Positions 6,073 to 8,429 of a DNA stretch of 8,429 bases are shown here, in pieces. The notes below the pieces were generated by a model that worked only from the letters and a program-made list of their open reading frames with translations, did no database searches and was not told where the DNA came from. Source of the DNA: Rickettsiales bacterium. Lineage in GTDB: Bacteria > Pseudomonadota > Alphaproteobacteria > Rickettsiales > UBA1997. The stretch lies in contig JAIRSX010000129.1 of assembly GCA_031255235.1 (NCBI GenBank), positions 1 through 8,429 on the forward strand. The letters are read 5' to 3'. A program made the position numbers and the translations under genes. Every line of letters begins with the position of its first letter. Within the stretch, counting starts at the first letter, position 1.

Positions 6073-8151
6073 ATGGCAAAGGAATATCCCATTGAAAAAT
6101 ATAGAAATATTGGTATTATAGCACATATTGATGCTGGAAAAACCACAACTACTGAGAGAATTTTGTTTTATACTGGAAAAACACATAAGATTGGTGAGGT
6201 GCATGATGGTGCAACTACTATGGACTGGATGGCACAGGAAAGAGAGAGAGGTATTACCATTACTTCTGCTGCTACGACTTGTTTTTGGGATGATCATCGA
6301 TTCAATATCATTGATACTCCGGGACACGTTGATTTTACCATTGAAGTTGAAAGAAGTTTGAAGGTTCTTGATGGTGCTGTTGTTGTTTTTGATGGGGTTG
6401 CTGGTGTTGAACCTCAAAGTGAAACAAACTGGCGATTAGCAAATAAGTACAAAGTTCCAAGAATTTGTTTTTGTAACAAAATGGATAGAACGGGAGCGAA
6501 CTTTTATAGATGTGTTGATATGATTGTCAACAGGTTGAAAGCAACTCCTATTGTTACGCAACTTCCAATTGGTAGTGGTGAAACATTTAACGGTATTATT
6601 GATTTATTAAAAATGAAGCATCTTGTTTGGGATGGAGAAATGGGTTCTCACTATGAAGAGAAAGAAATTCCAGCAGATATGAAGGAAAAAGCAGATGAAT
6701 ACAGAGCAAAACTTATTGAAACTGCTGTGGAACAGGATGATGAAGTAATGGAAAAATATTTGGGTGGAGTCGAACCTACCATTGAAGAAATAAAAAAATG
6801 TATCAGAAAAGGAACTATTGCTTTTAAAATTGTTCCTATTCTATGTGGTTCTGCCTTCAAAAATCAAGGGGTTCAGCCAATGCTTGATGCTGTTGTTGAC
6901 TATTTACCAAGTCCGATTGATAGAGATAATATTTTTGGAACTCTTGATGGTAAAGAGGTCCATATTAAATATAACGATAAGAAATTCTCTGCTTTAGCAT
7001 TTAAAATCGCTAACGACCCGTTTGTTGGTTATATAACTTTCATAAGAATTTACTCTGGTGTATTGGAAGCAGGTAGTACAGTTTTAAATACAGTTAAAGA
7101 TAAAAAAGAAAGAGCTGGTAGAATTTTATTAATGCATGCCAATAATAGAGAAGATATTAAAGAAGCATCTGCTGGAGATATAATTGCATTAGCAGGTCTT
7201 AAATATACTACTACTGGCGAAACTCTTTCTGATTTAGATTATCCAGTCGTATTGGAAAAAATGGATTTCCCTGATCCGGTTATTGAAGTTTCTGTTGAAC
7301 CTAAGACAAAAGATGATCAAGAGAAGATGGGGGTTGCTATATCAAGATTGGTTGCTGAGGATCCTTCTTTGAGTGTTGAAACTAACCCTGAAAGTGGACA
7401 AACAATTCTTAAAGGAATGGGTGAGCTTCACCTTGAGATAGTCGTAGATAGAATGAAGAGAGAGTTTAAAGTTGAAGCGAATATTGGTGCTCCACAAGTT
7501 GCCTATAGAGAAACAATTACAAAACCAGTTGATATAGAGTACGTACACAAGAAACAGTCTGGTGGTGCAGGACAATTTGCGAAAGTTAATATTAAATTTG
7601 CTCCAAAACCTAAAACAGAAGAAGATCCAAGTGATTTCAAATTTATCAATTCCGTTGTTGGTGGTAGAATTCCAAAAGAATATATTCCAGGTGTTGAAAA
7701 GGGTCTTATTCAAGCAAAAAATACAGGTATCTTGTCGGGATATCCAGTTGTTGATTTCCAGGCAGATTTGTATGATGGTGCATTTCATGATGTGGATTCA
7801 TCTGTACTTGCTTTCGAAATTGCCGCTAAATATGCTTTTAGAGATGCAATGGAAAAGGGTGGTGCTTGTATATTAGAGCCTATTATGTCTGTGGAAGTTT
7901 TAACACCGGAAGATTACATGGGTGATGTTATTGGTGATATCAATTCAAGAAGGGGACAAATTGCTAATATGGACGACAGAGATGGAATTAAAATTGTCAG
8001 TGCTTTTGTACCACTTGCCAATATGTTTGGTTATGTTAATTCTTTGAGAAGTTTGTCGCAAGGGCGTGCGAGTTTCACTATGACGTTTGCTAAATATGAA
8101 AGGGCACCACAAGTAGTGGAAGATGAAATCAAGAGCAAGTACAAAAGATAA
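6073..8151 (+). CDS. fusA: Translation elongation factor G
   Basis: EF-G is the GTPase that drives tRNA-mRNA translocation on the ribosome and, with RRF, ribosome recycling. The 692-residue length is standard. The GTPase domain shows AHIDAGKT (17-24), the switch region RERGITITSAA (57-67), DTPGH (81-85) and NKMD (135-138), with GSAFKNQGVQPMLDAVVDYLPSP ending the domain. Domain II-III segments follow (FKIANDPFVGYITFIRIYSG, then GMGELHLEI), and domain IV carries GGAGQFAKV (497-505) and HDVDSS, whose His572 sits at the tip that reaches the decoding site. FEIAAKYAFRDA and LEPIMSVEV complete domains IV-V. It is intact and is the alphaproteobacterial-looking canonical copy, not a tetracycline-protection relative. 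The ATG has only a weak GGA three bases upstream. Unlike the usual str operon, no rpsG precedes it (a divergent virB6-like gene does) and no tuf follows. Confidence 0.98.
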   Translation: MAKEYPIEKYRNIGIIAHIDAGKTTTTERILFYTGKTHKIGEVHDGATTMDWMAQERERGITITSAATTCFWDDHRFNIIDTPGHVDFTIEVERSLKVLDGAVVVFDGVAGVEPQSETNWRLANKYKVPRICFCNKMDRTGANFYRCVDMIVNRLKATPIVTQLPIGSGETFNGIIDLLKMKHLVWDGEMGSHYEEKEIPADMKEKADEYRAKLIETAVEQDDEVMEKYLGGVEPTIEEIKKCIRKGTIAFKIVPILCGSAFKNQGVQPMLDAVVDYLPSPIDRDNIFGTLDGKEVHIKYNDKKFSALAFKIANDPFVGYITFIRIYSGVLEAGSTVLNTVKDKKERAGRILLMHANNREDIKEASAGDIIALAGLKYTTTGETLSDLDYPVVLEKMDFPDPVIEVSVEPKTKDDQEKMGVAISRLVAEDPSLSVETNPESGQTILKGMGELHLEIVVDRMKREFKVEANIGAPQVAYRETITKPVDIEYVHKKQSGGAGQFAKVNIKFAPKPKTEEDPSDFKFINSVVGGRIPKEYIPGVEKGLIQAKNTGILSGYPVVDFQADLYDGAFHDVDSSVLAFEIAAKYAFRDAMEKGGACILEPIMSVEVLTPEDYMGDVIGDINSRRGQIANMDDRDGIKIVSAFVPLANMFGYVNSLRSLSQGRASFTMTFAKYERAPQVVEDEIKSKYKR

Positions 8152-8156
8152 TCGTT

Positions 8157-8429
8157 ATGTTTCTGATTAATTTTTTCAAGAGGAGAAAAGAGAGGAGAAA
8201 AGAGGAAAAGAAGTTGACTAGGGATAATACTGTAGGTACTGTGTATCAGTTTTACAATTACTTGACAGGCATTTCTCCTGTGGAGAATATGTACATAATC
8301 AAACAAGCTGGTGGTCTTGGTAATCAGCTCTTTATAACTTCTTTTGCTTATGCTCTATATAAAAAGACTGGGAGTAGATACAATATTCTTTTCGACACGT
8401 CTTTTTATATAGATCCTTTTAAAAATATG
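8157..8429 (+). CDS. Glycosyltransferase family 11 (alpha-1,2-fucosyltransferase-like), partial, C-terminus outside window
   Basis: GT11 enzymes transfer fucose from GDP-fucose to galactosides, usually in O-antigen or other surface glycans. The open frame runs to the window edge (91 residues seen). IIKQAGGLGNQLFITSFAYALYKKTG (around 47-72) matches the family's N-terminal GGLGNQxFQYAFAxAL signature that begins the nucleotide-sugar binding fold. The HxRRxDY motif would lie beyond the window. The start is unsettled. ATG 8157 lies five bases after the fusA stop but has no ribosome binding site and gives a 44-residue lead with a charged KRRKERRKEEKK stretch. ATG 8289 has GGAG three bases upstream and would give the compact MYIIKQAGGLGNQLF start typical of the family. 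Cotranscription with fusA is likely on spacing. The acceptor and the true donor are unknown. Confidence 0.8.
   Translation, partial: MFLINFFKRRKERRKEEKKLTRDNTVGTVYQFYNYLTGISPVENMYIIKQAGGLGNQLFITSFAYALYKKTGSRYNILFDTSFYIDPFKNM
8178..8213 (+). repeat. 36-base pure purine tract with a 12-base tandem repeat
   Basis: Every base from 8178 to 8213 is A or G. Within it AGAGGAGAAAAG is repeated in tandem (8179-8190 and 8191-8202) and then decays. If translated from ATG 8157 it encodes the charged RRKERRKEEKK stretch. It also contains several GGAG/AGGAG words, too far upstream of ATG 8289 (over 85 bases) to act as its ribosome binding site. Confidence 0.7.

Noticed and set aside
7342..7788. 148-codon minus-strand frame within fusA
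   Set aside because: Antisense to highly conserved EF-G domains; Cys, Asn and Phe-rich composition is not protein-like.
8214..8290. TTGACT (8214) and TTGACA (8262) as -35 boxes for the glycosyltransferase gene
   Set aside because: No acceptable -10 lies 16-18 bases downstream of either, and the second would start transcription at or after ATG 8289.

Overview
The window is AT-rich, gene-dense bacterial DNA that most resembles an alphaproteobacterium. A host-associated or intracellular lineage of the Rickettsiales or Holosporales kind seems likely. This rests on the alphaproteobacterial look of EF-G, Ffh and exonuclease III, an isolated VirB6-type secretion channel gene with a long cytoplasmic tail, weak Shine-Dalgarno signals and low GC. 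The exact taxon cannot be fixed from the sequence alone. The code looks standard: ffh ends in TGA and Trp is read from TGG.

There are two divergent gene blocks. On the minus strand, from right to left, lie a virB6-like gene (5836-3836), a one-pass membrane protein of unknown function (about 3769-2864), xth (2860-2057), ffh (2011-656) and a nagA-like gene that runs off the left edge (659 to 1). Gaps within this block are about 66, 3 and 45 bases, then a 4-base ATGA overlap, so it could be a single transcription unit. The best promoter for it (TTGTAA, 16 bases, TATAAT) sits so close to the virB6 start codon that the message would be almost leaderless.

On the plus strand lie fusA (6073-8151) and, 5 bases later, the start of a family GT11 fucosyltransferase-like gene that runs off the right edge. 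The 236-base divergent intergenic region (5837-6072) holds both promoter regions and two small inverted repeats.

Most content is housekeeping: protein targeting (Ffh), translocation in translation (EF-G), base-excision repair (exonuclease III) and amino-sugar catabolism (NagA). The accessory signals are the VirB6-like protein with a Cys-rich periplasmic domain and a Pro-rich repeat tail, the unidentified membrane protein behind it, and the glycosyltransferase placed directly after fusA. I do not see a complete new defence or mobile system. The most promising leads are the lone VirB6-like gene with its unknown partner, the NagA that lacks its usual N-terminus, and the fusA-GT11 arrangement. 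No rRNA, tRNA, CRISPR array or insertion sequence was found.
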